Assembly (NCBI RefSeq): GCF_002813775.1
Contig: NZ_CP020370.1
Location: 2,815,501-2,879,500, forward strand
DNA: 64,000 nt
Direction of reading: 5' to 3'
From: Candidatus Thiodictyon syntrophicum
GTDB lineage: Bacteria; Pseudomonadota; Gammaproteobacteria; Chromatiales; Chromatiaceae
Part shown: in pieces, positions 33,369 to 42,469 of the stretch
Position numbering within the stretch: position 1 is the stretch's first letter
Layout of the letters: the number at the start of each line of letters is the position of its first letter
Notes under the pieces: model-generated
What the model was told of the DNA's origin: nothing
The model's input: the letters and a program-made list of their open reading frames with translations, nothing else
The model's database searches: none
Made by a program: the position numbers and the translations under genes

Positions 33369-33658
33369 GGCGAAGAATGACTCGCGTGAATGGCGAAACT
33401 CTGCCAGAAGGCGCAGGGGTCGAGCGTTCGCCGGTGCGAGATTAGCAGATCGATGCCGGAGCCGGCCAAGGCTCGCGACAGGACCGACTCGCTGGCCGCC
33501 TGGATGGCGACCGGGGCGCACTGGAATTCGGGCGAGCGCGGGCTCATGCGCACGAGGCGTATGCTTTGGATTCCCTCGTCGAGTGCGGCAAGCGACGGAT
33601 GCCTGTGCGGGTCCCCTTGGGAGCAGCGCACGAAGGTACCCTTTCCGCTGTCGGCCAC
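33365..33658 (-). CDS. Uncertain ORF downstream of the HEAT-repeat gene
   Basis: 97 codons from a GTG: FVRCSQGDPHRHPSLAALDE, IRLVRMSPRSPEFQCAPVAI, SRALAGSGIDLLISHRRTL. It lies 60 bases after the HEAT-repeat gene and is coupled by ATGA to the next small gene, which argues for reality. Weak start and unclear composition argue against it. Could be a gene fragment. Confidence 0.3.
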   Translation of the reverse strand: MADSGKGTFVRCSQGDPHRHPSLAALDEGIQSIRLVRMSPRSPEFQCAPVAIQAASESVLSRALAGSGIDLLISHRRTLDPCAFWQSFAIHASHSSP

Positions 33659-33717
33659 TCGTCATGGCAATGACGTTCGTTAGACCAACCCTGCGTTTGT
33701 TGCACAGCACTCCGGCA

Positions 33718-35790
33718 TCAGAAGTCCCTGGAAACGCCATTTCCCAGTGTCGGAGGATCGGGAAATTGCATTCCGATACCCACATCGCGGTGCGTGTGCC
33801 AATCCCCCGCAACTTCGATTAGCCCGTCCGCGTGCGGCTTCCTAACCAAGGTTGCCACCTGGTGCCAGCGGTTGTGTAGTGTATTTGGTGATCGGATAGC
33901 GATGTGCTTGAGGGCCTCGGCGGCAGCGCGTCTATGATCGTGCCTACCGCGTTGCAGCGCCATAGTTAAAGGCTCGATGGCCCGAGCGTCGTCGCATTCT
34001 CCGAGACGGGACATGTCGTTTTCATCTCCTATAACAAAGTCGCTCCAATGTCGCTCACCGAAACGCGAGAGGGCCTTAGCAACAGCGGAACGAACAGACC
34101 CGTCGGCATCTCCAAGCGATTGGATAAGCGGTGCAATTGCTGAGGTATTACCGAGTTGCGCCAACGCATTAGCAACTGCGCAACGCGCGTCCCCGTACAA
34201 GTATCCAAGGGCGCTGATAAGGGGAGCGACGGCTCGGGCATCGCCCAATTGCCCCAATATATCTGCAGCTCCTTTGATCTCCTCATCATGATAATACTCG
34301 GGTTCTCGGCGCAAAACCCAGATAAGAGCTTCTATAGCGCGGGCGTCGCCCGTGTGGGCCAAGCCGGTCACGTCGACAGCATTCTCGTTGACAAAATTTT
34401 TCCATACCGGTTCGCCGAGACATTCGAGTGCAGCGGCGGCGGCCCGACGAACATCGCGATACTGATCACCGAGCAGCCGGATGAGCGGCTCGACGGCACT
34501 TGTGTCGTGCAGTTTCGCCAGTGATTCGGCCGCGGCGTGGCGAACATCGCGATCGGCATCCCCTAAGGCAATGATTAGGGGCGCAACGCTACGCGTATCT
34601 TTCGTTTCCCCCAGCGCCTCGGCAGCGGCACGCCTTGTATCCCTATAGGTATGCGTCAACGCCCGGATGAGATGCTCGACGGCGCACGTACCGGCAAATT
34701 GCCCTAGCGTCCTTACTGCTGTCTCCGAGATTGAGCAGTTACCCGAATCTTCCAGCAACCTAGAGAGTGGACTGACCGCGCGCGGATCGCCGAGTTTCCC
34801 GAGCGATTCGGCGGCAGCTCGGACTAGTCCACTTTCGGTACTCGCCAATGCCTCGATCAGCGACGGGACTGCACGTTCATCTCCCAAATCTCCTAGTGCC
34901 TTTGCAGCATTTATGACTGTTTCTGCGTCTCTCCAACTTCCCTTTATCAGGGCTTGATTAACCCATCTCCGCTCGTTCTCGCCTTCAAATTGAACGCTTC
35001 TCCTATGTATCTTGCATTCGATGATTCGGCTGAGAATTCCAACGCCACGCGCATCGCCGAGTTTAGCCAGCACCCGCCCGGCGGCGACGTTACCCCATTC
35101 GGCAGCGCGAATGAGTGGCGCGACGACACGTATATCGCCGCAGTCCGCGAGATGGTCAATATCGTCATCGCGTCCTTTAACCGATCTAATCCACTTCGGT
35201 TCTCCTAAGCGTTGAAGCGATCTTGCAGCAATTCGTCGCAGTTCGCTCGCGTTCGCAACCAAGGCATCGATCAGAGGCTCGATGGCGCTCACATCGCCTA
35301 GCTCCCCCAAAGCTTCTGCCGCGACGTATGCTATACCACCACCAGAGTTCAGTAGCCCGATGAGCGGTACTACTGCGCGCCTATCTCCCAGTTGTCCCAG
35401 CGCTTTCGCGGCCGCAGCGCGGACACCCTCATCAGTCTCCGAGACATCGAGCCTACTAAGGAGTGGTTCGACAGCCCGGATGTCACCAAAAGTTCCGAGT
35501 AATTCGGCGGCGTGGTAGCGAGCACTTGGTCGAAAACTATTCGAATCGATTACTCCGAGAATAAGGGCATCAATCACGACGGCACGATCTAGACGCGCCA
35601 GCGCTGCATAAACGGCCTCAGAAAGATAGTGCAGTGCCAGTGCCTTGACCAGCGGTACTGCTGCCCGCGGATCGCCAAGTATCGCTAGGGTGTCAATTGA
35701 CGCCATGGCTTTGTCCGGTCCGGATGTTCTCTCGTACCGGCTGGGATCGATTCGCCTGCAATGCCACCATAGCTTCAGTTTACTAAACAC
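33718..35790 (-). CDS. HEAT-repeat protein next to a radical SAM enzyme
   Basis: 690 residues, almost entirely PBS-lyase/HEAT-type repeats of ~31 residues (e.g. LGDRRAVVPLIGLL, ALGELGDVSAIEPLIDAL, AAAESLGKLGDPRAVSPL, AAAEALGETKDTRSVAPL); about 15-18 units can be counted. Several units carry a longer insert ending LGEPKWxxxV / FGERHWSDFV. The N-terminal ~25 residues are basic. Such superhelical scaffolds bind peptides or proteins. A+T content is visibly higher here than in neighbouring genes, suggesting a different origin. Its ATG overlaps the radical SAM gene by 8 bases. Confidence 0.88.
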   Translation of the reverse strand: MFSKLKLWWHCRRIDPSRYERTSGPDKAMASIDTLAILGDPRAAVPLVKALALHYLSEAVYAALARLDRAVVIDALILGVIDSNSFRPSARYHAAELLGTFGDIRAVEPLLSRLDVSETDEGVRAAAAKALGQLGDRRAVVPLIGLLNSGGGIAYVAAEALGELGDVSAIEPLIDALVANASELRRIAARSLQRLGEPKWIRSVKGRDDDIDHLADCGDIRVVAPLIRAAEWGNVAAGRVLAKLGDARGVGILSRIIECKIHRRSVQFEGENERRWVNQALIKGSWRDAETVINAAKALGDLGDERAVPSLIEALASTESGLVRAAAESLGKLGDPRAVSPLSRLLEDSGNCSISETAVRTLGQFAGTCAVEHLIRALTHTYRDTRRAAAEALGETKDTRSVAPLIIALGDADRDVRHAAAESLAKLHDTSAVEPLIRLLGDQYRDVRRAAAAALECLGEPVWKNFVNENAVDVTGLAHTGDARAIEALIWVLRREPEYYHDEEIKGAADILGQLGDARAVAPLISALGYLYGDARCAVANALAQLGNTSAIAPLIQSLGDADGSVRSAVAKALSRFGERHWSDFVIGDENDMSRLGECDDARAIEPLTMALQRGRHDHRRAAAEALKHIAIRSPNTLHNRWHQVATLVRKPHADGLIEVAGDWHTHRDVGIGMQFPDPPTLGNGVSRDF

Positions 35791-38251
35791 TTGGACAATC
35801 CTCCACGCACCGATTCAACGGGAGATCGAGATATTCGCGAGCCGTCTGGAGGAGGTGTTGACTTCGGGCCTTCAATACTTCGCACTCCGACGACTCCGAA
35901 CCAATCGTCTGCCAAGTCGTATTTCCGTTCCAAGCCCAGTAGCCGCCTCCACAAAGATACCGCATATCGCACGTATCGCAAATCAGGTTGCCATAGATTT
36001 TGCATTTCGTTAAGTCCATAAGCCCGGCGCGGCCGATAACAGCCTGAAGTTCCTCGGCGAGCACGTTGCCCTGATACGTCTGCGCTCCATGATCGGGATA
36101 CCACCACGGAAACGCTTCCCCCGACGGTTCGACATGGAGATTCTGCCCCAGCCCGCACCCGGCCACCGGCTGGAATCCACCGGCGATCAGGTCCATCGGA
36201 TCGGTGTGAGCGCCGAGCGCCACTGCGGTCGGTGGCTCGCCCCACTCGCCCGCCCGCCCGAGTGAGAGAATCGACCGGAAGCGGACGCGCTTGATCCCCA
36301 GTCGCTGCGCCAGATCGCGCGCGGCGGCGCCGGGTGCGCCGTCGCTGTCGGACCGGCGCATGGTTGCGGCTAAGTATAGCTTCGCCGCGCCCGGCATTTG
36401 GGCCATTCCCTGTTGATAAACCCCAAGGTTGCGAACTACCGCCGCATCGCTCCCCGGCTCGCGGCGGGCATCGTGCGTAGCCTCATCGCCATCCATGCTG
36501 ACCACGAGTTGGTCGATGGCTAGGGCGACTTGACGCAACAGGTCTATCCCCGGCGGCAGGGCCAGGTTGCTGCGCAGCACCAGGTGTATCGGCGAGGTCC
36601 AGTCGCGTGCCTGGGTGAGTGCCTCCAGCAGGGCGTCCCACTCCCGGTGCATCAGCGGTTCGCTGCCGGTCAGGACCACTTGGCGTACGCTGACCTCTTT
36701 GGCCTCCCGCAGCAGTCGCGCCGCGTCGGCGACTGCCAGGTCCGGCTGTTCCCGATCCTGCGAATCGGCCCGCCCGTAGCAGTGGTCGCACCGGAGCTGA
36801 CACCGCCAGGTGACGTGCAGATAAAGGTTGTTGAGCCGCCGCGTCGGCGGATAAAGCTCCTGCCATAGGGCGTTCAGCGACGCCTCGCCGGACACCTGGG
36901 TGCGGCAGATGCCCATGTGCACCAGGCGCGCGGCGACGGCGGGCAGGTCCGGCCCGCGGGCCAACTCGACGGCGGCGACGATGCGCTTGGCGGTGCGGGC
37001 GGCCTGCCGCGGGTGCGGCCCGGGGCGGACCAGTTCGATCAAGGGTCCGCGGCGCAGCAGCGGGTGGCCGCGGCCGTCCCAGGGGCGGGCGGCAACGGCC
37101 TCGATGTTCTCGGGGGCCGCCATCTCGGTGGTAAGGCGCCGTTGGAGGTGGTCGAAGAGTGCGCGATAGGCCGGGCAATGGGGGTCGCGCACCGGGTCGC
37201 CGCCGCCGGCCCAGGCGTTGTAGGGACAGCCGCCGCGGCAGTAGGGCAGGTGCGGGCAGTCGCCGCAGCCCTGTTCTGATCGGGCGGCGACCCGGGCTTG
37301 CCGTTCGGCGAGTCGGCGGGCGGCCGGGGCGGCGAGCAGGTCGGCGAGAGTAGGGCGGTCGGCCAGGTGCCCGAGGCGCCAGTCCGGGTGGCCGCAGAAG
37401 CGCTGGCAGGGGTAGATGGCGCCTTGGGGGTCGATGACGAGGAACTGGCCCAGGCAGTCGCGGAAGGTGCAGACCTGGCCCTCGCCGCTGCCGAGCGAGC
37501 GGCAGACCTGATCCAGGGAGGGGATGGCGAGTTCGCGCCGGTGGTGGATGTAATGGTCGGCCAGGGCGCACAGAAGACGCCCGTAGTCGGCCGGCGGCAG
37601 TGTGTGCCGGGGATCGCCGCCCACGAGCGGGGGCAGGGCAGGGTGGATGGAGAAGCCCAGTTGCTCGTTGTTGAAAAAGTCGAAGACCTCGCGCCAGCGC
37701 GGGGCACTGGCGGGGGTGAAGGTGGCGATGCAGCCGGGCTGGAGGCCGTGCGCCTGGGCGCGGCGGATGCCGGCCAGGGTCCGGGCGAAATAGCCGGGGC
37801 CGCGCTGGGCGTCGGTGATCGGCTCGGGGCCGTCGAGGCTGGTGCCGATCTCGACCTGGTGTTCGCGAAACAGGCGGCAGAGGTCGTCGTCGAGCAGCCA
37901 GAGGTTGCTTTGGATGGCGACTTTGAGTCGGTCCGAGCCCGGGGTTGCACCCAGCCGTTCGCGTAGGCCCGTGAACAACTGGCGGAGCCGTGCGGGTCCG
38001 GCCATCAGGGGCTCGCCGCCGTGGAGGGTAACGCTGACCTTGGTCATCCGCTGCTCGGTGGCGATGCGGGCGACGAATTCGACGGCCGCTTCCGCGACTG
38101 CCTCGGACATGATCGGGCCTTGGTGCGGGCCGAAGCAGTAGCCGCACCGCGCCGGGCAGGCCAGCGACGGAAGTATCATGAAATGCGGCTGCGGCGGGCA
38201 GTCACCCCCGGGTTCGGGCCTGTGCAAGTCGGCGGTGGGCACGGGGGGCAT
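35783..38251 (-). CDS. Two-core radical SAM/SPASM protein, probable peptide maturase
   Basis: 822 residues from the ATG at 38251 (AGGA eight bases upstream; the longer frame to 38350 is unlikely). It holds two complete radical SAM units. Unit 1 is residues ~20-400: CX3CX2C CPARCGYC at Cys32/36/39, VTLHGGEPLMAG, and a SPASM-type end with CLGQFLVIDPQGAIYPC, CGDCPHLPYCRGGCP. Unit 2 is ~470-822: CQLRCDHC at Cys484/488/491, VVLTGSEPLMHREWDAL, and SPASM-type CGLGQNLHVEPSG, CDTCDMRYLCGGGYWAW. SPASM proteins modify ribosomal peptides or proteins using extra Fe-S clusters. It resembles, from memory, CbpB-like peptide-modifying enzymes. No obvious precursor peptide is seen beside it; the overlapping HEAT-repeat gene is the only clear partner. 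Confidence 0.88.
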   Translation of the reverse strand: MPPVPTADLHRPEPGGDCPPQPHFMILPSLACPARCGYCFGPHQGPIMSEAVAEAAVEFVARIATEQRMTKVSVTLHGGEPLMAGPARLRQLFTGLRERLGATPGSDRLKVAIQSNLWLLDDDLCRLFREHQVEIGTSLDGPEPITDAQRGPGYFARTLAGIRRAQAHGLQPGCIATFTPASAPRWREVFDFFNNEQLGFSIHPALPPLVGGDPRHTLPPADYGRLLCALADHYIHHRRELAIPSLDQVCRSLGSGEGQVCTFRDCLGQFLVIDPQGAIYPCQRFCGHPDWRLGHLADRPTLADLLAAPAARRLAERQARVAARSEQGCGDCPHLPYCRGGCPYNAWAGGGDPVRDPHCPAYRALFDHLQRRLTTEMAAPENIEAVAARPWDGRGHPLLRRGPLIELVRPGPHPRQAARTAKRIVAAVELARGPDLPAVAARLVHMGICRTQVSGEASLNALWQELYPPTRRLNNLYLHVTWRCQLRCDHCYGRADSQDREQPDLAVADAARLLREAKEVSVRQVVLTGSEPLMHREWDALLEALTQARDWTSPIHLVLRSNLALPPGIDLLRQVALAIDQLVVSMDGDEATHDARREPGSDAAVVRNLGVYQQGMAQMPGAAKLYLAATMRRSDSDGAPGAAARDLAQRLGIKRVRFRSILSLGRAGEWGEPPTAVALGAHTDPMDLIAGGFQPVAGCGLGQNLHVEPSGEAFPWWYPDHGAQTYQGNVLAEELQAVIGRAGLMDLTKCKIYGNLICDTCDMRYLCGGGYWAWNGNTTWQTIGSESSECEVLKARSQHLLQTAREYLDLPLNRCVEDCPSV

Positions 38252-38673
38252 CCGGTGTTTCCTGCGAATGGCGGCATTTGAGAGTCTAGACCAGGGCCGG
38301 GAGGGGGGATAGGCGTCTTGGCCGGATTGGCAACAATGATTGCGCGCCATGCCCGGTTACTGGTTCAGGCTGGCTTGGTCCGCCAGGTGAGCATACTCAT
38401 AGGTCTGTGCCAGGTCGGGAGGGCGAAGGTCCGCGTAGCGGACCCTACGGGTGCGCAGTCAAAGCCCAGTACCGACGATGGAAATGCTCCGACCATTGAC
38501 TGCGCCGTGACCCTAGGGTGCGCCGTGCGCACCATGGCGCCAGCCGAAACCCTGGCCGCGGCGAGCAACCGCAGCGTCTCAAGGTGCGCACGGCGCACCC
38601 TACGCCAATGGTCCGAGCAATTTCGTTAGCTGATACCAGGTTTCGCCGGTTCGGCAGTTGATGGCGAGAGGTG
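38252..38673. repeat. REP cluster upstream of the radical SAM gene
   Basis: No gene seen. Contains a single REP (arms GGTCCGC/GCGGACC, 38428-38448) and a REP pair at 38513-38603: TAGGGTGCGCCGTGCGCACC at 38514-38533 and GGTGCGCACGGCGCACCCTA at 38583-38602. The pair matches the two copies around the RAYT gene, 35 kb away. Confidence 0.88.
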
Positions 38674-39942
38674 CTAACCGTCCCGATAGCCCTCAAGGCA
38701 ATAAGGATTGAGAAACTGCCGCTGCCACAGCGCCCGCCGCTCGGCGATGGCGAGCCCCGCCGCGTCGCAAACCGACTCCCACTCACGGCCGATGACAGCG
38801 ATCTGATGGTCGATCAGTGCCCGCGCCGGTGCGGCACCGAGCCCAAAGGCGGGCGCCGCGGCGAGACAGGCGGTCAGCCGGCTGTCACGGCGCTCGCCCG
38901 TCAACAGCATCGCCTGGCTCGCCTCCCCGCCGGTGCGCAACTGTGGGCAGAGGTCATAGGCCGGTGTGAGCCGATAGGTACGCCCGTCCCAGAAGGCGGC
39001 GTGATTGCGCGCATGGTCGTCGGTGTTGCCGCAGAGCACATTGAACACCATGCGTCCGTAGAGTTCGTCGAGTGTCCGGCGTGCATCGGCAAAGTCCCGG
39101 CGGACCCGGTGGGCCAGGTCCTCGTAGCTCGCATAGCGTGCCTCCATCTCACGCAGTCCGAGCAGGGTGAGGGCGGATAGCATCGCCCGGCGCTGCCAGC
39201 CATCGTCGCGGCGGACGCGGTCGAAGCGCTCGATCAGCAGCACCTCGCGGCCCAGGGAGCGGGTCAGGGCGACCGGGGCGACCTCCAGGCCCGCCAGGCT
39301 GGCCAGGCCCATGGCCAGGAATTCGGCCTTGACGAAGTTAGAAATGTCGTTGCTGGTGGAGAACTTGGCGATGTACTTGCGGGTGTCGGCGGTCAGCAGG
39401 GCCTTGGGTCTCGCGCCGCCGACCGAGGTGCCGTGCTGGAGGGCCAGGGCCAATGCGGGGGACAGGGGTTCGCCGTGCTCCAGGCGCAGGGCCGCATCCA
39501 GCAGATCATCCAGACTGGCCTCCGCGGATTCGCGCGGGCGGTAGTGTGATGACGATGCCTGGAAATCCAGGGCGCCGATGCGCTCCGATCCCGACTCCAG
39601 CAGATAGGTCAGTTCGTTCAGGTCCACCAGCGCGGCGTCCTGGCCCTGGCGTCCGGTCAGCCGGTTGATGATGACCCGGCGTCCCCAGGCGTCGGGCGCT
39701 GCATCGCGCAGACAGGAGGGCAGGTCGTCGTCCCGCTGGCGCTGCTCGCCCGCTTGCAGCGGCAGTTCGTCCGGGAAAAGGCTGATCGCATCCTCCCGCC
39801 GCAGATAGGATCGGCCATAGGCGAAGCCATGACCGCCGCGGGCATCCCGGCGCAGGACGCCCGCCACCACCGGCGCCTGGGAGCCCGGCAGCCAGACCCA
39901 GACATAGGCCCGATTGGCTTTGACGTCGGCCTCAGAAGTCAT
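38674..39942 (-). CDS. hipA: HipA-type toxin kinase
   Basis: 422 residues from the ATG at 39942 (MTSEADVKANRAYVWVWLPG). HipA architecture: N-terminal couple domain with FAYGRSYLRREDAISLFPDE, ATP-binding GGARPKALLTADTRKYIAKF (the catalytic Lys pair), LLIERFDRV, catalytic loop MVFNVLCGNTDDHARNHAAF (Asp and Asn), and metal-binding TPAYDLCPQ. HipA phosphorylates glutamyl-tRNA synthetase in E. coli. It overlaps hipB by 11 bases. Confidence 0.93.
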   Translation of the reverse strand: MTSEADVKANRAYVWVWLPGSQAPVVAGVLRRDARGGHGFAYGRSYLRREDAISLFPDELPLQAGEQRQRDDDLPSCLRDAAPDAWGRRVIINRLTGRQGQDAALVDLNELTYLLESGSERIGALDFQASSSHYRPRESAEASLDDLLDAALRLEHGEPLSPALALALQHGTSVGGARPKALLTADTRKYIAKFSTSNDISNFVKAEFLAMGLASLAGLEVAPVALTRSLGREVLLIERFDRVRRDDGWQRRAMLSALTLLGLREMEARYASYEDLAHRVRRDFADARRTLDELYGRMVFNVLCGNTDDHARNHAAFWDGRTYRLTPAYDLCPQLRTGGEASQAMLLTGERRDSRLTACLAAAPAFGLGAAPARALIDHQIAVIGREWESVCDAAGLAIAERRALWQRQFLNPYCLEGYRDG

Positions 39943-40273
39943 CGTTGACGGGTTCCTCACCCGGGCGGCGCACCCGGGAGGGCAGCAGCGTCAGTTTTTC
40001 CTGCTGGCGGGTCAGTTCGCGGTCCAGTCCCCGCGGCGATTCCTGCCCGAACAACGGGAGGTCCACCAGGGCGGCGGCTTCAAAGAAGGTGCCGATGGCG
40101 ACGCCGGGTTCGCCGCGGGTGATGCGGCGGATGGTGACCGCGCCCACGCCGACCCGCTCGGCCAGCGTCTCCCGGGACCAGCCCTTGCGAATCCGGCCTT
40201 CCTCGATCAGGCCGCCCAAGAGGCGAAGGGCCTGGCGGGTGGTGGGGGAGAGCATGCGGTTGGTGATGGGCAC
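39932..40273 (-). CDS. hipB: HipB-type antitoxin, XRE family
   Basis: 113 residues from a GTG at 40273, or 107 from the ATG at 40255. HTH_XRE at about residues 20-75: LGGLIEEGRIRKGWSRETLA, ERVGVGAVTIRRITRGEPGV. Extended tail to residue 113. It pairs with and represses the hipA gene downstream. Confidence 0.88.
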   Translation of the reverse strand: MPITNRMLSPTTRQALRLLGGLIEEGRIRKGWSRETLAERVGVGAVTIRRITRGEPGVAIGTFFEAAALVDLPLFGQESPRGLDRELTRQQEKLTLLPSRVRRPGEEPVNDDF

Positions 40274-40525
40274 CTGTCACTCAATCGACGGTTAAGGCAT
40301 TAAGTGATCAAATTGTATCGGAAGGCGTTTGGCGCGACCAGTGGCGTGGTCTCAGATGTTGGACTGGGCATTCGCCGCGTTCGGAGGTGTTAATTGCCCA
40401 CCTACCCGGCGCGCGGGCCCGGGGAAAACGTTCCGGACGGGGCGAACGAGATTGGGCAAGTATTCGGATCGTGCCCGGTGCCTGGCGTAGACTGTCAGCC
40501 AAGTCGGAACCAAGGGGTCAGGGGG

Positions 40526-42022
40526 ATGGTCGGCAGACGCTACAAGCAGGGCACGGCACGCGGGTACGAGGCACGGTTGCCGCGGCGCATCGAAGACTTT
40601 GTGGGCGCGGACAATCCGGTGCGCGCGATCGACGCCTACGTGGCCACCTTGGACCTGGCGGCGCTCGGGTTCGTGAACGCGGGCGGGGCGCTGCGCTGCG
40701 GGCAACCGGCGTTCGCCCCGGCGGCCTTGCTCAAGCTCTACATCGCCGGCTACCTGGATCGGGTGCACAGTTCGCGGCGCCTGGCGCGCGAGTGCCGCCG
40801 CAATCTGGAGTTCATGTGGTTGCTGGAGGGCCTCACCCCGGGCTACCGCACGATCGCCGCCTTCCGCCAGTTCAACGGCCCGGCGCTGCGGGCGGTGTGC
40901 AAGGACTTCATCCTCCTGTGCAAGGACCTGGACCTGCTCGGCGGGGAGGAGATCGGCATCGACGGTGCCTTCTTCAACGCCAGTGCCAGCGACGCCAGCG
41001 TCATCACCAAGACCACACTGGAGAGGCGACTCAAGCAGATCGAGTGCGACATCGCGGCCTACCATCAAGACCTGGAGACCCAGGATGCCCAAGAACGGGG
41101 GTTGCCTGAGGACCTGAGCAAGACCCCGGAGTTGGCCGCCAAGATCGTGAAGCTCCAGGCGCGCCAAGCGCAGCACGCGGCCCTGCTCAAGCAGTTGGCG
41201 GACAGCGGGGACACCCAGATCTCGCGTACCGACCCCGATGCCCGCGCCTTGCGCAAGGGCGGCCAGCAGCTGGTCGGCTACAACGTCCAGGACTGCGTCG
41301 ATGGCAAGCACCGGCTGATCGTCCATGACGAGGTGACCAACGCCGGCAACGACACCCAGCAGTTGGCCCCGCAAGCCCTCGCTGCCAAAGCGGTGTTGGC
41401 GGTCGAGAAACTGACCGCCGCGGCGGATGCCGGCTATTTCAACGAGGCGCAGTTGGCCGCGTGTGCGCAGGCCAACATCACCGTCTACGTCCCGGTTCCC
41501 GACTACGCGCAGGGCCTGACCGCGCAGGGGCGCTTGAGCGGGGCGAACTTCCAGTACCTGCCGGACACCGATGTCTATCTGTGCCCCGGCAAACAAGAAC
41601 TGCACCAGTATGGCACGCCGCACCGCCGCGCCGGCACCGGCACCCTCTACACGCGTTACAGCCGCCCGCCCGGCGCCTGTCAAGACTGCCCGCTCAAGGC
41701 CTCCTGCCTGCCCGCGAGCGGGCGGCGCCAGGTCGAGCGCTCCGAGCATGCGCCGGTCGTGGACGCGTTGCGCCAACGCATGGCGACGGAGGGACCCGCG
41801 CGCATGCGCCAGCGCGCCGGGCTGGTCGAACACCCCTTCGGCACCCTCAAGCGCTGGTTCGGCTGGGACCACTTCCTAGTGCGCGGCTTTGAGAAAGTCT
41901 GGGGTGAGATGAGCCTGATGGTGCTCGGCTACAATCTCACGCGGGTGATCCACATTCTCGGTGTGCAGGCGTTTCGGGATTACTGCGCCCAGCGTTTGTC
42001 CAGCCGCCTGCTGCCCATCTAG
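40526..42022 (+). CDS. IS1182-family transposase
   Basis: 498 residues from the ATG at 40526 (AGGGG tract before it). IS1182/IS5-type DDE transposase: N-terminal DUF772-like IEDFVGADNPVRAIDAYVA, FAPAALLKLYIAGYLDRVHS, RRNLEFMWLLEGLTPGYRTI; first Asp in EIGIDGAFFNASAS; second Asp in TAAADAGYFNEAQ; a central coiled-coil insert at ~170-250; cysteine cluster ACQDCPLKASCL; Glu region GLVEHPFGTLKRWFGWDHFL. Appears intact. Ends of the element and target duplication could not be fixed by eye. Confidence 0.9.
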   Translation: MVGRRYKQGTARGYEARLPRRIEDFVGADNPVRAIDAYVATLDLAALGFVNAGGALRCGQPAFAPAALLKLYIAGYLDRVHSSRRLARECRRNLEFMWLLEGLTPGYRTIAAFRQFNGPALRAVCKDFILLCKDLDLLGGEEIGIDGAFFNASASDASVITKTTLERRLKQIECDIAAYHQDLETQDAQERGLPEDLSKTPELAAKIVKLQARQAQHAALLKQLADSGDTQISRTDPDARALRKGGQQLVGYNVQDCVDGKHRLIVHDEVTNAGNDTQQLAPQALAAKAVLAVEKLTAAADAGYFNEAQLAACAQANITVYVPVPDYAQGLTAQGRLSGANFQYLPDTDVYLCPGKQELHQYGTPHRRAGTGTLYTRYSRPPGACQDCPLKASCLPASGRRQVERSEHAPVVDALRQRMATEGPARMRQRAGLVEHPFGTLKRWFGWDHFLVRGFEKVWGEMSLMVLGYNLTRVIHILGVQAFRDYCAQRLSSRLLPI

Positions 42023-42469
42023 GCAGGGATGGTGACTTCATCGATAGGCTTCTGTTTTCTTTCAAATAGCAGCCTCGGAGACGAATTTTGACGGCCAGTC
42101 GATCGCGCCCGCGCCGCTCGCCCGCGACGAAACCGGGCGGCGCCAGGAGCCGCCAGGCACGCGGTGGCACGCCCCCTGGCGAACACACCATGAATACTTT
42201 CACAATCTCGAATGCCCCGTCCGGCCCGAGCCGCAACGGCTACTGGGAGCGCCGCACCCCAGTGCGGCTCGGCCCCGGCTCAACCCGCACCGCCAGGGTT
42301 GTCTGCGAGATCGCGCCGCACTGGGGTGCGGCGCTCCCAGGGCGTCCCGGGCGCCGTTCGCGGCGGGACGCCGCTCCCACGGGGTTTCTTGTCGCGACGC
42401 CCGTGCGGGGGCGGTGCCGACTCACCTATACTGAGCGGGCCTCCGCCCACCTCCCCACAGGAGTCCCCC
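42023..42469. repeat. Spacer with an inverted repeat pair
   Basis: No gene supported. The main element is CTGGGAGCGCCGCACCCCAG.. at 42243-42268 and its perfect inverse at 42315-42340, each arm itself palindromic (GCCGCACCCCAGTGCGGC). A GGCGTCCCGGGCGCC-type palindrome follows at about 42341-42375. GGAG at 42459-42463 is the ribosome site of the next gene. Confidence 0.75.

Noticed and set aside
38365-38598. Small minus-strand frame upstream of the radical SAM gene as its precursor peptide
   Set aside because: It lies across the REP pair and has no leader/core character; no ribosome site.
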